From Natronococcus pandeyae (GTDB taxonomy: Archaea > Halobacteriota > Halobacteria > Halobacteriales > Natrialbaceae), in the NCBI RefSeq assembly GCF_008122205.1, contig NZ_PHNJ01000003.1, positions 62,001 through 126,000 of the forward strand: DNA of 64,000 nucleotides, in the 5' to 3' direction. The notes under the pieces are model-generated. The model searched no databases, was not told the origin of the DNA, and worked only from the letters and a program-made list of their open reading frames with translations. Every line of letters begins with the position of its first letter. Positions within the stretch are counted from its first letter, which is position 1. The position numbers and the translations under genes are program-made. Shown here piece after piece: positions 25,562-34,414 of the stretch.

Positions 25562-26272
25562 ATGTCCCCACCCGAAGTAGGAACGACCATGCTCACCGGG
25601 CTCTCCTGGCTCGCACTCGAGGTCAAGTACCTCGAGCCGGCACGGCGGTTCTACGAGGAGACGCTGTCGCTGTCCGTTCGCGACGAGCGCGAGAACGAGT
25701 GTGGCCTCGCCGCGGGCAAGACGGATCTCGTCCTGCGACGACCCGACGACCTCCCGCGGGGCGGACTCCACACCCACTACGCCTTCTCAATCCCGGCCGA
25801 CGAGTACGACGAGTGGTGGGATCGGTTAGGCGAGGCGTACGATCTCGAGGAAGCCCGGTTCGGCCCCGCGAAGTCGCTCTACCTGTACGACCCCGACGGC
25901 AACTGCGTCGAACTCGGCCAGCAGGACGTCGAGGGACCGGGAATCGACGGTATCTTCGAGGTCGTCCTCGAGGTGGAGTCGCTCGAGCGCGCCCAGTCGT
26001 TCTATTCTGACCTCGGCTTCGAGACGGTCGACGCGGGCGACGATCGCAAACGGATTCGGATGGACGGCCCGATGGCGCTCGAACTCTGGGAACCACACCT
26101 CGGGATCGCCGACGCCCGTGGCGGCGTCCACGTCGATCTCGGGTTCGAAACCGAGGATCCGCAGGCGGCGCTCGACGCGGTCCGTGATCGCGTCAGCCGA
26201 ATCGATCGGGACGCGGCCGAAGAGGTCGTCGTTCGCGATCCCGACGGCCACTTCCTGACGTTTGCGACCTGA
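25562..26272 (+). CDS. VOC/glyoxalase-family protein, two domains
   Basis: 236 residues with two vicinal-oxygen-chelate halves. The first has W-L-A-L-E-V-K-Y-L-E-P-A-R-R-F-Y and L-Y-D-P-D-G-N-C-V-E-L. The second has F-E-V-V-L-E-V-E-S-L-E-R-A-Q-S-F-Y and V-R-D-P-D-G-H-F-L. Each half supplies the beta-alpha-beta3 unit; the Glu/His ligands would come from E-L or H-F. Members include glyoxalases and ring-cleavage dioxygenases. The substrate cannot be told. A later ATG (M-L-T-G-L-S-W) nine codons in is possible. Confidence 0.8.
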   Translation: MSPPEVGTTMLTGLSWLALEVKYLEPARRFYEETLSLSVRDERENECGLAAGKTDLVLRRPDDLPRGGLHTHYAFSIPADEYDEWWDRLGEAYDLEEARFGPAKSLYLYDPDGNCVELGQQDVEGPGIDGIFEVVLEVESLERAQSFYSDLGFETVDAGDDRKRIRMDGPMALELWEPHLGIADARGGVHVDLGFETEDPQAALDAVRDRVSRIDRDAAEEVVVRDPDGHFLTFAT

Positions 26273-26373
26273 TGGCGCTCCGTCCGGACGCGAGCGACGT
26301 CCCGTGGAGACTCCTTCCGAGTGCAGGCCAGCCGTTTATCGACGGCAGTCTCGTCCACCGGGATGGATCGCTC

Positions 26374-26865
26374 ATGACTATCGATACTACCGAAGACCTC
26401 TTTGTGACCGGATTGAAGCACGCGTACTACACCGAACAGCGCCTCGTCGACGCCCTCGAGGAACTCGAGGAGACCTCCTCGAGCGAGCAGTTACAGGACG
26501 GGTTCGCCAAGCATCGCGAGGAAACCCAGACGCAGATCGACCGCATCGAGCAGGTGTTCGAACAGCTCGATGCGGAGGCCGAAGCCGAGGAAGACCCCGT
26601 CATCGAGGGAATGATCGAGGCCCACGAGGACTTCATGAGTCGGGATCCGAGCGAGGAGGCGATCAACCGGTTCAACATCGCCGCCGGGCAGAAGGCCGAA
26701 CACTACGAGATCGCCACCTACGGCACCCTCGTTCCGATGGCCGACCAGCTCGGCATGGACGACGCCGCCGACACGCTCGAGGAGACGCTTCGGGAGGAAC
26801 AGGACGAACTCGACACCCTCTCGGAGATGGGTGAGGAGTTCGACTACGGCGAACTCGAGGCCTGA
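26374..26865 (+). CDS. DUF892 / YciE-YciF family ferritin-like protein
   Basis: 163 residues. L-F-V-T-G-L-K-H-A-Y-Y-T-E-Q-R-L-V-D-A-L, L-Q-D-G-F-A-K-H-R-E-E-T and A-G-Q-K-A-E-H-Y-E-I-A-T-Y are the helices of the YciF-like four-helix bundle. The E-x-x-x-x-H-x-E pattern supplies possible metal ligands. In bacteria this family is linked to stress. A ferritin-like gene and an Lrp-TRASH metal regulator follow about 1 kb downstream, so a metal or oxidative-stress theme is plausible. The start at M-T-I-D-T-T-E-D fits the family. Confidence 0.85.
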   Translation: MTIDTTEDLFVTGLKHAYYTEQRLVDALEELEETSSSEQLQDGFAKHREETQTQIDRIEQVFEQLDAEAEAEEDPVIEGMIEAHEDFMSRDPSEEAINRFNIAAGQKAEHYEIATYGTLVPMADQLGMDDAADTLEETLREEQDELDTLSEMGEEFDYGELEA

Positions 26866-26993
26866 ACGTTCGAGTTCGTTCGGGAACCGTCCGCAGTTCG
26901 ATCCCGCACCGCTCAGCACGCGGTTCGATCTCGCACTCTTTTCCCGACGAACCGACCCTGCTCAGTCTCGAGAACGGCCTCGAAGCTGTCGGT

Positions 26994-27281
26994 CTAGAGT
27001 GGGTCCGTGTTCACGTCGACGCCCGGCGGCGCGACGATCAGAAAGCCCCGGAAGTGAACGAGGCTGCCGCCGGATTCCTTGACGTCGCGCGCGAAGCCGG
27101 CCGCCAGGTCGTTGACTTCCCCGTCCACACAGAGGACGAGTACACTGCCGTTCGAGACCGTCTGGAGCCACTTCTCTGCCGGAGTCGTCCCGTCGAGGAT
27201 GCCGAGGACGATCTCACCCTCGAACTCCTCGTCGATGTGCTCATCCTCGACGGTCCGTAAGTCGAGGTCGAAATCGGTCAT
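26994..27281 (-). CDS. Conserved haloarchaeal protein, DUF5779-like
   Basis: 95 residues with the pattern F-E-G-E-I-V-L-G-I-L-D-G-T-T-P, V-L-V-L-C-V-D-G-E-V-N-D-L-A and F-R-G-F-L-I-V-A-P-P-G-V. It is a compact alternating strand-helix protein without signal peptide. I believe it belongs to DUF5779 from memory of the motif F-R-G-F-L-[VI]-V-x-P-P-G; this should be verified. Its role is unknown. Confidence 0.65.
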   Translation of the reverse strand: MTDFDLDLRTVEDEHIDEEFEGEIVLGILDGTTPAEKWLQTVSNGSVLVLCVDGEVNDLAAGFARDVKESGGSLVHFRGFLIVAPPGVDVNTDPL

Positions 27282-27343
27282 GTGGACTCACTCGAAGCGC
27301 GACGAGAAAAACGTTCGCTTCCAGAGACCTGTCACCACACGTA

Positions 27344-27799
27344 TCAATCCTGCGGAAATTCTTTCTTGAACCCGCGGAACTCGGTGTGGTGAGCCTCCTC
27401 GTCCGCGAGAATCGTCACCGCGACGTCCTCGGTGACCGGGTCGTTGGCCTCCTCGGCAGCCTCGAGCAGCGATCGGTAGGTCTCCATCGCCTCCTCTTCG
27501 GCCTCGAGGACGCCGTCGATGACCGACTGTACGTCGGTCGTGTCCTCGGGCGGCTGAAGACTGGACTGGCGCGCCTCGAACGACTCCGATCCGGGCGGGG
27601 AGTGATCGAGTTGCTTCAGTCGATTCCCCAGTAGCCGGGCGTGCTCGAGTTCCTCGTCGACGTCCGTCTCGAGGCTCTCTTTGACCTCCTCGGCGTGGAC
27701 GCCGTCCAGTACGATGGCGTTCGTCAGGTAGTTCATCACGGTCTCGAGTTCGTCGATGTACGCCTCCGTCAGCAGGTCGGTGACTTCGTCAGTCGTCAT
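27344..27799 (-). CDS. Ferritin-like domain protein (rubrerythrin/bacterioferritin type)
   Basis: 151 residues from the ATG. Four helices carry the di-iron pattern: E-L-E-T-V-M-N-Y, E-E-L-E-H-A-R-L-L, E-A-E-E-E-A-M-E-T-Y, and A-D-E-E-A-H-H-T-E-F. The two E-x-x-H motifs (E-L-E-H and E-E-A-H) are the expected ligand pairs. It would bind and oxidise iron or protect from peroxide. It is divergent from an Lrp-TRASH regulator over 157 bases, which suggests that regulator controls it. Confidence 0.8.
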   Translation of the reverse strand: MTTDEVTDLLTEAYIDELETVMNYLTNAIVLDGVHAEEVKESLETDVDEELEHARLLGNRLKQLDHSPPGSESFEARQSSLQPPEDTTDVQSVIDGVLEAEEEAMETYRSLLEAAEEANDPVTEDVAVTILADEEAHHTEFRGFKKEFPQD

Positions 27800-27956
27800 T
27801 GCGCACCGGCCTACCACGGACGGGGGTATAATCCTCACACGCGGTTTCGTGACCAGTCCGTTCGCCCGGGACATCGGCCCTACGGAACGCTCCACTGGCC
27901 GCACGGTCCGCCGGCTGCACGGTACACTCTTGGCGCGAGCGCTCCAATCGACGCCT

Positions 27957-28550
27957 ATGCGCGAGCTCGACGAGACCGATCTCGAGATTCTCGAACTCCT
28001 CGCAGCCGATGCCCGCCGTCCGTACAGGGAGATCGCCGACCACGTCGGGCTGACGCCACCGGCCGTCTCCGATCGCATCTCGCGGCTCGAGGACCAGGGG
28101 ATCATCCAGGGCTTTACGATCGACATCGATCGTGGAACGCTGCGCGGTGACGTGCCGGTACTCGTCGAACTGGAGCCGACCCCCGATGCGGTCGCCGACG
28201 TCTACGCGGCTGCCGGCGCCCTCGAGGGCGTCGAACACGTCTTCGAGACGATGGACGGCCGCGTGGTCGTCCACGCGGCGATCCCGGACACCGACGCGCG
28301 ATCCTGGCTCGAGCGGGAGATCGACCTCGCGACGTTGAGCGGCTACGACGTCGCGCTGTGCAACCGCTCGGAGCGAATAACCGATCTCGCGGCGACGGGG
28401 TTCGCACTCGAGTGCGTGGTCTGTGGCAAACAGGTCACCAACGACGGAGTGACGGCCACGGTCGACGGCGAGATCAAGACGTTCTGCTGTACCTCCTGTG
28501 AGGACCGGTACGTGAGCCGGTACGAGTCCCACCGCGACGCGCTCGAGTGA
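27957..28550 (+). CDS. Lrp/AsnC-family regulator with C-terminal TRASH metal-binding domain
   Basis: 197 residues from the ATG (M-R-E-L-D-E-T-D-L). A winged helix (E-I-A-D-H-V-G-L-T-P-P-A-V-S-D-R-I) and an AsnC ligand domain (about 65-140) are followed by a TRASH domain: C-V-V-C-G-K-Q-V and C-C-T-S-C-E-D-R-Y. The cysteines would sense a metal. In Halobacterium a protein of this layout (VNG1179C) regulates a copper-efflux ATPase. No copper ATPase is adjacent here; the divergent neighbour is a ferritin-like gene. Confidence 0.88.
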   Translation: MRELDETDLEILELLAADARRPYREIADHVGLTPPAVSDRISRLEDQGIIQGFTIDIDRGTLRGDVPVLVELEPTPDAVADVYAAAGALEGVEHVFETMDGRVVVHAAIPDTDARSWLEREIDLATLSGYDVALCNRSERITDLAATGFALECVVCGKQVTNDGVTATVDGEIKTFCCTSCEDRYVSRYESHRDALE

Positions 28551-28961
28551 ACGACACTACCACCGATATGACCGATCGGCGTTCGAGTGCGTGCCCGATT
28601 GTAACACGTTGCAGTTCCGTCGTCTGCAGCCTCCTATCTTCCCAGCATATCGATTACGTCTGATCACACGTGCTGAAAGAATCTTGTAGGTGTGCACACG
28701 TCTAATTATCCGAGTCTATACTAATTGTTAGTGACCGTGTGTCCACCGGAGAGCGCGCGCCAGCGCCCCGAAAATAATTCCAGTATACTTACAGAGAAAT
28801 ATATGGGGTGTATGCTGGAAATAAAATAGCCGTACGGGTGACGTCCCGTATGATAATAGGATCACTGCTCAGTAATAGGCCGTTGATGTCTTGCGGTTTT
28901 CCGACGCCGGGCGACTACTGTCTGGGTTGACACGTCACGACATACCTGATACAGCGCCAGC
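28551..28961. other. Gene-free region upstream of leuA
   Basis: I see no gene here. It is A+T-richer than its surroundings. An inverted repeat TACGGG/CCCGTA (28833-28838 and 28845-28850, six-base loop) lies just after ATAAAATA (about 28821-28828). That could be a regulator site, a short transcript or a remnant promoter. Confidence 0.4.
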
Positions 28962-28969
28962 TTTATATA
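28962..28969 (+). promoter_or_regulatory. TATA box of leuA
   Basis: TTTATATA ends 26 bases before the ATG at 28996, placing the transcript start at or next to that ATG. This supports a leaderless message and 28996 as the true start codon, which matters because leuA is frame-shifted shortly after it. Confidence 0.65.
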
Positions 28970-28995
28970 CATCGTCGGGCCTCGGAACGGATACA

Positions 28996-30229
28996 ATGTC
29001 TTCACAAGGCAACCCAACCTCTGATACCAGTCAGGGGGGTCGAGTTCTTCCAGGGCACGTTAGATTCCACTGACGAAATCGAGTCAGCACGTGTCTTCGA
29101 TACGACCCTCCGGGACGGCGAACAGTCGCCCGGAACGTCGTTCTCCGCCGACGATAAACGGCACATCGCATCGATTCTGGACGAGATGGGAACCCACGTT
29201 ATCGAGGCGGGATTCCCGGTCAACTCCGATGCGGAGTTCGAAGCCGTTCGTGATATCGCGTCCTCGACGTCGACGACCACCTGCGGGTTGGCCCGCGTCG
29301 TCGACAAGGACATCGAAGCGGCGCTGGATTCCGGCGTCGAGATGGTGCATACGTTCGTCAGCACCAGCGACGTCCAGATCGAGGACTCGATGCACGCCAC
29401 GCGAGAGGAAGTCGTCGAGCGCGCCGTCGAGTCGGTCGAGCGTATCACCGACGCGGGAGCGATCTGCATGTTCTCGCCGATGGACGCGACGCGGACCGAC
29501 GAGGCGTTCCTGCTCGAGGTAATCGAAGCGGTCAGCGAGGCCGGCACGGACTGGATCAACATTCCGGACACCTGTGGCGTCGCCACGCCGAACCGGTTCC
29601 GGGCCATGATCGAGAAGGTCTGTGCACACACCGACGCGCGAGTCGACGTCCACACCCACGACGACTTCGGGCTGGCCACCGCCAACGCGCTGTCCGGCAT
29701 CGAAGCGGGGGCCGACCAGGCCCAGGTGTCGGTCAACTCGATCGGCGAGCGCGCCGGCAACGCCGCCTACGAGGAGTTCGTGATGGCCGTCGAGTCGGTC
29801 TACCAGTGCGATACCGGGATCGACACGACGCGAATTATGGAGCTCTCGGAGACCGTCGAGGAGCGAAGCGGCGTCCCGACGCCGGGCAACAAGCCGGTCG
29901 TCGGCGACAACGCCTTCTCCCACGAGAGCGGCATCCACGCCGCCGGCGTCATCGAGAACTCCGACACGTTCGAACCCGGCGTCATGACCCCGGAGATGGT
30001 CGGCGCGACGCGTCGACTGGTCATGGGGAAACACACCGGGACGCACTCGGTCCGCGAACGCCTGTGCGAGTCCGGGTTCGACCCCACCGACGAACAGGTG
30101 CGCGAGGTCACCCGTCGGGTCAAGGACTACGGTGCCGAAAAGCGCCGGATCACGGTCGACGATCTGGAGCGATTCGCCGAGGAAGCTGGCGTCGAGCGCC
30201 AGCAGGAGCCAGAGGAGGTGCGAATCTGA
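28996..30229 (+). CDS. leuA: LeuA-family synthase (2-isopropylmalate or citramalate synthase), frame-shifted near the start
   Basis: The DRE-TIM catalytic domain is clear: V-F-D-T-T-L-R-D-G-E-Q-S-P-G-T, H-V-I-E-A-G-F-P and V-D-V-H-T-H-D-D-F-G-L-A-T-A-N-A. The catalytic N-terminus has no ATG, GTG or TTG in its own frame before M-G-T-H-V at 29186, which lies past D-T-T-L-R-D-G. The leaderless ATG at 28996 (M-S-S-Q-G-N-P-T-S-D-T-S-Q) is one frame off; removing one G from GGGGGG at 29034-29039 joins them. The coordinates span both parts. The roughly 410-residue protein ends without the LeuA allosteric domain, so citramalate synthase is as likely as isopropylmalate synthase. Confidence 0.8.
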
Positions 30230-30320
30230 GGGATGCCTGCCCCGTTCGCTACAGGCCGGGAGCCCCGGCTATCGCGGCAGCGTTCCCACCAGCGTTCGCG
30301 CCAGCATTGCCCGGGCCGGA

Positions 30321-30330
30321 ACTATTATTA
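30321..30330 (+). promoter_or_regulatory. TATA-like box before the ilv leader
   Basis: ACTATTATTA ends 19 bases before an ATG at 30350 and 26 bases before the ATG at 30357. The start site would be near the second ATG, leaving about 210 bases of transcribed leader before ilvB. Confidence 0.5.
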
Positions 30331-30356
30331 CGACTGGCGGGCTTACGAGATGAGTA

Positions 30357-30443
30357 ATGACGGATCGCGCTTCACCATCGGCTCGCGCTCGTGCAGCCGA
30401 CGGCAGCGCGCTCGCTCGCATTCGTATTGTAGGGGCCAACTAG
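30357..30443 (+). CDS. Putative ilv leader peptide, 28 residues
   Basis: It reads M-T-D-R-A-S-P-S-A-R-A-R and ends S-A-L-A-R-I-R-I-V-G-A-N before TAG. The last ten codons include CTC (Leu), ATT (Ile), ATT (Ile) and GTA (Val), the three end products of the ilv/leu pathway. ATT and GTA are uncommon codons in this GC-rich DNA. The stop codon lies partly in the loop of a hairpin. A suitably placed TATA-like box would make it leaderless. This resembles ilv attenuator peptides of bacteria. That a peptide is made and used is inference. Confidence 0.45.
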   Translation: MTDRASPSARARAADGSALARIRIVGAN

Positions 30444-30448
30444 CCCCT
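30431..30448 (+). promoter_or_regulatory. Hairpin at the stop codon of the ilv leader ORF
   Basis: AGGGGC (30431-30436) pairs with GCCCCT (30443-30448) around a six-base loop, CAACTA, which contains the first two bases of the TAG. A competing pairing is possible between GGGCC (30433-30437) and GGCCC (30471-30475). No U-run follows the first stem, but the next 20 bases are pyrimidine-rich. The two pairings exclude each other, as needed for a switch. Confidence 0.4.
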
Positions 30449-30567
30449 CACCTACTCCTTCCTCGATTCCGGCCCGTATCCATCGCATCGCCTTCAGAGC
30501 GACCAGCAATCCAGCAGATGACATCATCCAGAGCAACGGACCGCCCCAACGCGGCAGGAGACCATCG

Positions 30568-32388
30568 ATGAGCGAACGCGCAGCATCGGTTCCCACGACA
30601 GAAGAACAGCACGACGATCAGGATCCGACTCCCGACGACGCGGACGAGTCGGCCGACGCCGACGCGACTCCAGAACCGGCGTCGGAAACCGAACAGAAGC
30701 CGGTCACCACCGGTGCGGAGTCCGTCGTCCGCGCGCTCGAGAACGCGGGCGTCGAACACGCCTTCGGCGTGCAGGGCGGCGCGATCATGCCCGTCTACGA
30801 CGCCCTCTACGACTCCGAGATCACCCACGTGACGATGGCCCACGAGCAGGGCGCATCGCACGCGGCCGACGCCTACGGCATCGTCTCGGGCGAGCCGGGG
30901 ATCTGCCTGGCCACGTCGGGGCCGGGCGCGACGAACCTCGTCACCGGCCTCGCCGACGCCGACATGGACTCGGACCCGATGGTCGCGCTGACCGGCCAGG
31001 TGCCGACCGAGTTCGTCGGCAACGACGCCTTCCAGGAGACCGACACGACGGGCGTCACGACGCCAGTCACGAAGGACAACACGTTCTCGAGCGAACCGGA
31101 TCGCGTCGGAAGCGACGTCAGCGAGGCGTTCGCGCTCGCCCGCGAGGGCCGACCCGGACCGACGCTAGTCGACCTGCCGAAGGACGTTACCAATGCCGAG
31201 ACCGACCGCGAACCCGACGCGCCCGCAGTGCCCCACACCTACGAGGTCCAGGAGCGTGCGGATCAGGAGATCGTCGACGTCGCGGCCGAACGGATCGAGA
31301 CCGCCCAGCGTCCCGTCATGCTGCTCGGCGGCGGCGTCATCAAGGGCGAGGCCAGCGAGGCCTGTCGCGAGTTCGCCGTCGAACACGAGATCCCGGTCGT
31401 CACGACGATGCCCGGCATCGGCTCGTTCCCCGAGGATCACGAGCTATCTCTGGAGATGGCGGGCATGCACGGCACCGGCTACGCCAACATGGCGATCACC
31501 CACTGTGACACCATGCTGGCGATCGGCACCCGGTTCGACGACCGCCTGACCGGCGGCATCGAAACCTTCGCGCCCGACGCGGAGGTCATCCACGTCGACA
31601 TCGACCCCGCAGAGATCTCGAAGAACATCCACGCGGACTACCCGCTGGTCGGCGACGCCGAAACGGTCGTCAACCAGTTGAGCGAGGCGGTCGACACCTC
31701 GCCCCAGGCCACGAAGTGGCGCGCCCAGTGCCAGCAGTGGAAGTCCGACTACTCGATGGCCTACGACACGCCCGACGACGAACCGGTCAAGCCGCAGTTC
31801 GTCGTCGAGGCCCTGGACGAGGCCACGAGCGACGATGCGGTCGTGACGACTGGCGTCGGCCAACACCAGATGTGGGCCTGCCAGTACTGGACCTACACCG
31901 AGCCCCGGACCTGGGTCTCGAGTCACGGTCTCGGAACGATGGGCTACGGGCTACCGGCGGCGATCGGGGCCCGCTTTGCGGCCGACGACGACCAGGAGGT
32001 CGTCTGTATCGACGGCGACGGCTCGTTCCTGATGACGCTGCAGGGACTGTCTGTGGCCGTCCGCGAGAACCTGGACATCACGGTCGCCGTGCTCAACAAC
32101 GAGTACATCGGGATGGTCCGCCAGTGGCAGGACGCCTTCTTCGACGGCCGTCACTCCGCGTCGGACTACGGCTGGATGCCCGAGTTCGACAAACTCGCCG
32201 AGGCGTTCGGCGCGCGGGGCTTCCGGATCGACGACTACGACGACGTCGCCGACACTATCGACGCCGCGCTAACCTACGACGGCCCCTCCGTGATCGACGT
32301 CCACATCGATCCGCAGGCGAACGTCTACCCGATGGTTCCGAGCGGCGGCGACAACGGTCAGTTCGCGCTGACGGAGGACCAGCTATGA
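30568..32388 (+). CDS. ilvB: Acetolactate synthase, large catalytic subunit
   Basis: 606-residue thiamine-diphosphate enzyme that makes 2-acetolactate or 2-aceto-2-hydroxybutyrate for Val, Leu and Ile. After a disordered acidic N-terminus of about 45 residues come F-G-V-Q-G-G-A-I-M-P-V-Y and H-E-Q-G-A-S-H-A-A-D-A-Y-G (catalytic Glu). The ThDP motif begins G-D-G-S-F-L-M-T and ends at L-N-N-E-Y-I-G-M-V-R-Q-W. It is followed by ilvN with an ATGA overlap. The region 30230-30567 before it holds the leader described above. Confidence 0.95.
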   Translation: MSERAASVPTTEEQHDDQDPTPDDADESADADATPEPASETEQKPVTTGAESVVRALENAGVEHAFGVQGGAIMPVYDALYDSEITHVTMAHEQGASHAADAYGIVSGEPGICLATSGPGATNLVTGLADADMDSDPMVALTGQVPTEFVGNDAFQETDTTGVTTPVTKDNTFSSEPDRVGSDVSEAFALAREGRPGPTLVDLPKDVTNAETDREPDAPAVPHTYEVQERADQEIVDVAAERIETAQRPVMLLGGGVIKGEASEACREFAVEHEIPVVTTMPGIGSFPEDHELSLEMAGMHGTGYANMAITHCDTMLAIGTRFDDRLTGGIETFAPDAEVIHVDIDPAEISKNIHADYPLVGDAETVVNQLSEAVDTSPQATKWRAQCQQWKSDYSMAYDTPDDEPVKPQFVVEALDEATSDDAVVTTGVGQHQMWACQYWTYTEPRTWVSSHGLGTMGYGLPAAIGARFAADDDQEVVCIDGDGSFLMTLQGLSVAVRENLDITVAVLNNEYIGMVRQWQDAFFDGRHSASDYGWMPEFDKLAEAFGARGFRIDDYDDVADTIDAALTYDGPSVIDVHIDPQANVYPMVPSGGDNGQFALTEDQL

Positions 32389-33039
32389 CTGGCGGTCTCG
32401 AGGGGCCATCCCCCGAGGAGCGACCGACCCCGGCCGGTCGGCGCAACAAGCAGGGGATCCGCATCGATCCGGAGATCGAAGCGAAGCACGACCCCCGACG
32501 CACCGTCATTTCGGTGCTGGTCGAACACGAACCCGGCGTGCTCTCGGACGTCTCGGGACTGTTCTCGAGGCGGCAGTTCAACATCGAGAGCCTGACGGTC
32601 GGCCCGACGGCCGACGATGATCGCGCCCGGATCACCCTCGTCGTCGAGGAGCCCGATCCCGGCATCGACCAGATCAAAAAGCAGCTTCGAAAGCTGCTGC
32701 CGGTCATCGCCGTGCGGGAACTCGAGCCCGACGCGATGCGCCGGGAACTGGCGCTCGTGAAGGTCAACGCCGAGCGCCCGGACCGGGTCGCCGCCGTCGC
32801 GGACATGTACGACGCGAAGACGGTCGACTCGAGTCCCGAGACGGCGACCATCGAGATCACCGGCGCCCGCCAGAAGATCGAGGCCGCGATCGAGACGCTC
32901 GGCCAGTTCGGCATCCGCGAGATCGCTCGAACCGGGACGACGGCGCTCGCTCGCGGCACCGACGACACCGCGGTGCCGCCGACGGAATCGTCCGCCACCG
33001 AGGCGAAGCAGACGAAGCAGTTTACCCAACCAGCAGACG

Positions 33040-33047
<8 letters not shown>
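32385..33047 (+). CDS. ilvN: Acetolactate synthase, small regulatory subunit
   Basis: 220 residues. An ACT domain (about 40-115) starts at [19 protein letters not shown] and includes [10 protein letters not shown] second regulatory domain follows with [10 protein letters not shown]. It binds valine and tunes IlvB. The first 40 residues and the last 30 are charged haloarchaeal extensions. ATGA overlap with ilvB upstream; ilvC starts inside its last eight bases, so all three are coupled. Confidence 0.93.
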
Positions 33048-34098
<1,051 letters not shown>

Positions 34099-34099
34099 C

Positions 34100-34414
34100 A
34101 TGACACGATCGAATCAACAGACCACGAGCGACCAGTCGATGGGGAACGTCAGCCACACGAATCCCTACACCGGGGAGACGGCCGGCCGCCTGTTCAGCCG
34201 CGGCCCGACCGTCGTGGCCGACGGCGGGGAGCGGGACTCCGAGGAGACCCGCTCCGACGGCAATCCTGCCGCGACGGATCCCCAGCACAGCAGCGACGAA
34301 ACGATGAAAAACGTCGACCACACGCCGCCACACGGCGCCGAAGACGCCAACGAGGTCTTCGAGCGCGGGCGCGAGCACGGCCGCGAGTCCGAGCGGGGAG
34401 TAGACGACGTATGA
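34100..34414 (+). CDS. Small haloarchaeal protein between ilvC and leuC with an internally duplicated motif
   Basis: 104 residues, very polar, no signal peptide. Two copies of M-x-N-V-x-H-T-x-P-x(6)-A-x(3)-F-x-R-G occur: M-G-N-V-S-H-T-N-P...A-G-R-L-F-S-R-G (about 14-35) and M-K-N-V-D-H-T-P-P...A-N-E-V-F-E-R-G (about 68-89). It begins one base after the ilvC stop and shares ATGA with leuC, so it is expressed within the operon. It could hold enzymes together or assist cluster assembly on LeuC. No family with known function comes to mind. Confidence 0.75.
   Translation: MTRSNQQTTSDQSMGNVSHTNPYTGETAGRLFSRGPTVVADGGERDSEETRSDGNPAATDPQHSSDETMKNVDHTPPHGAEDANEVFERGREHGRESERGVDDV

Noticed and set aside
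28996-29073. M-S-S-Q-G-N-P frame as a true 25-residue leader peptide of leuA
   Set aside because: It has one Leu and no other branched-chain residues except Val, no hairpin at its stop, and leaves the catalytic LeuA frame without a start codon. A frame shift explains more.
30350-30571. Open frame from ATG 30350 overlapping the ilvB start (ATGA)
   Set aside because: It is Arg/Ser/Pro-rich with no motif. The shorter frame at 30357 fits the hairpin and ends in branched-chain codons. I cannot exclude it as a coupling ORF.
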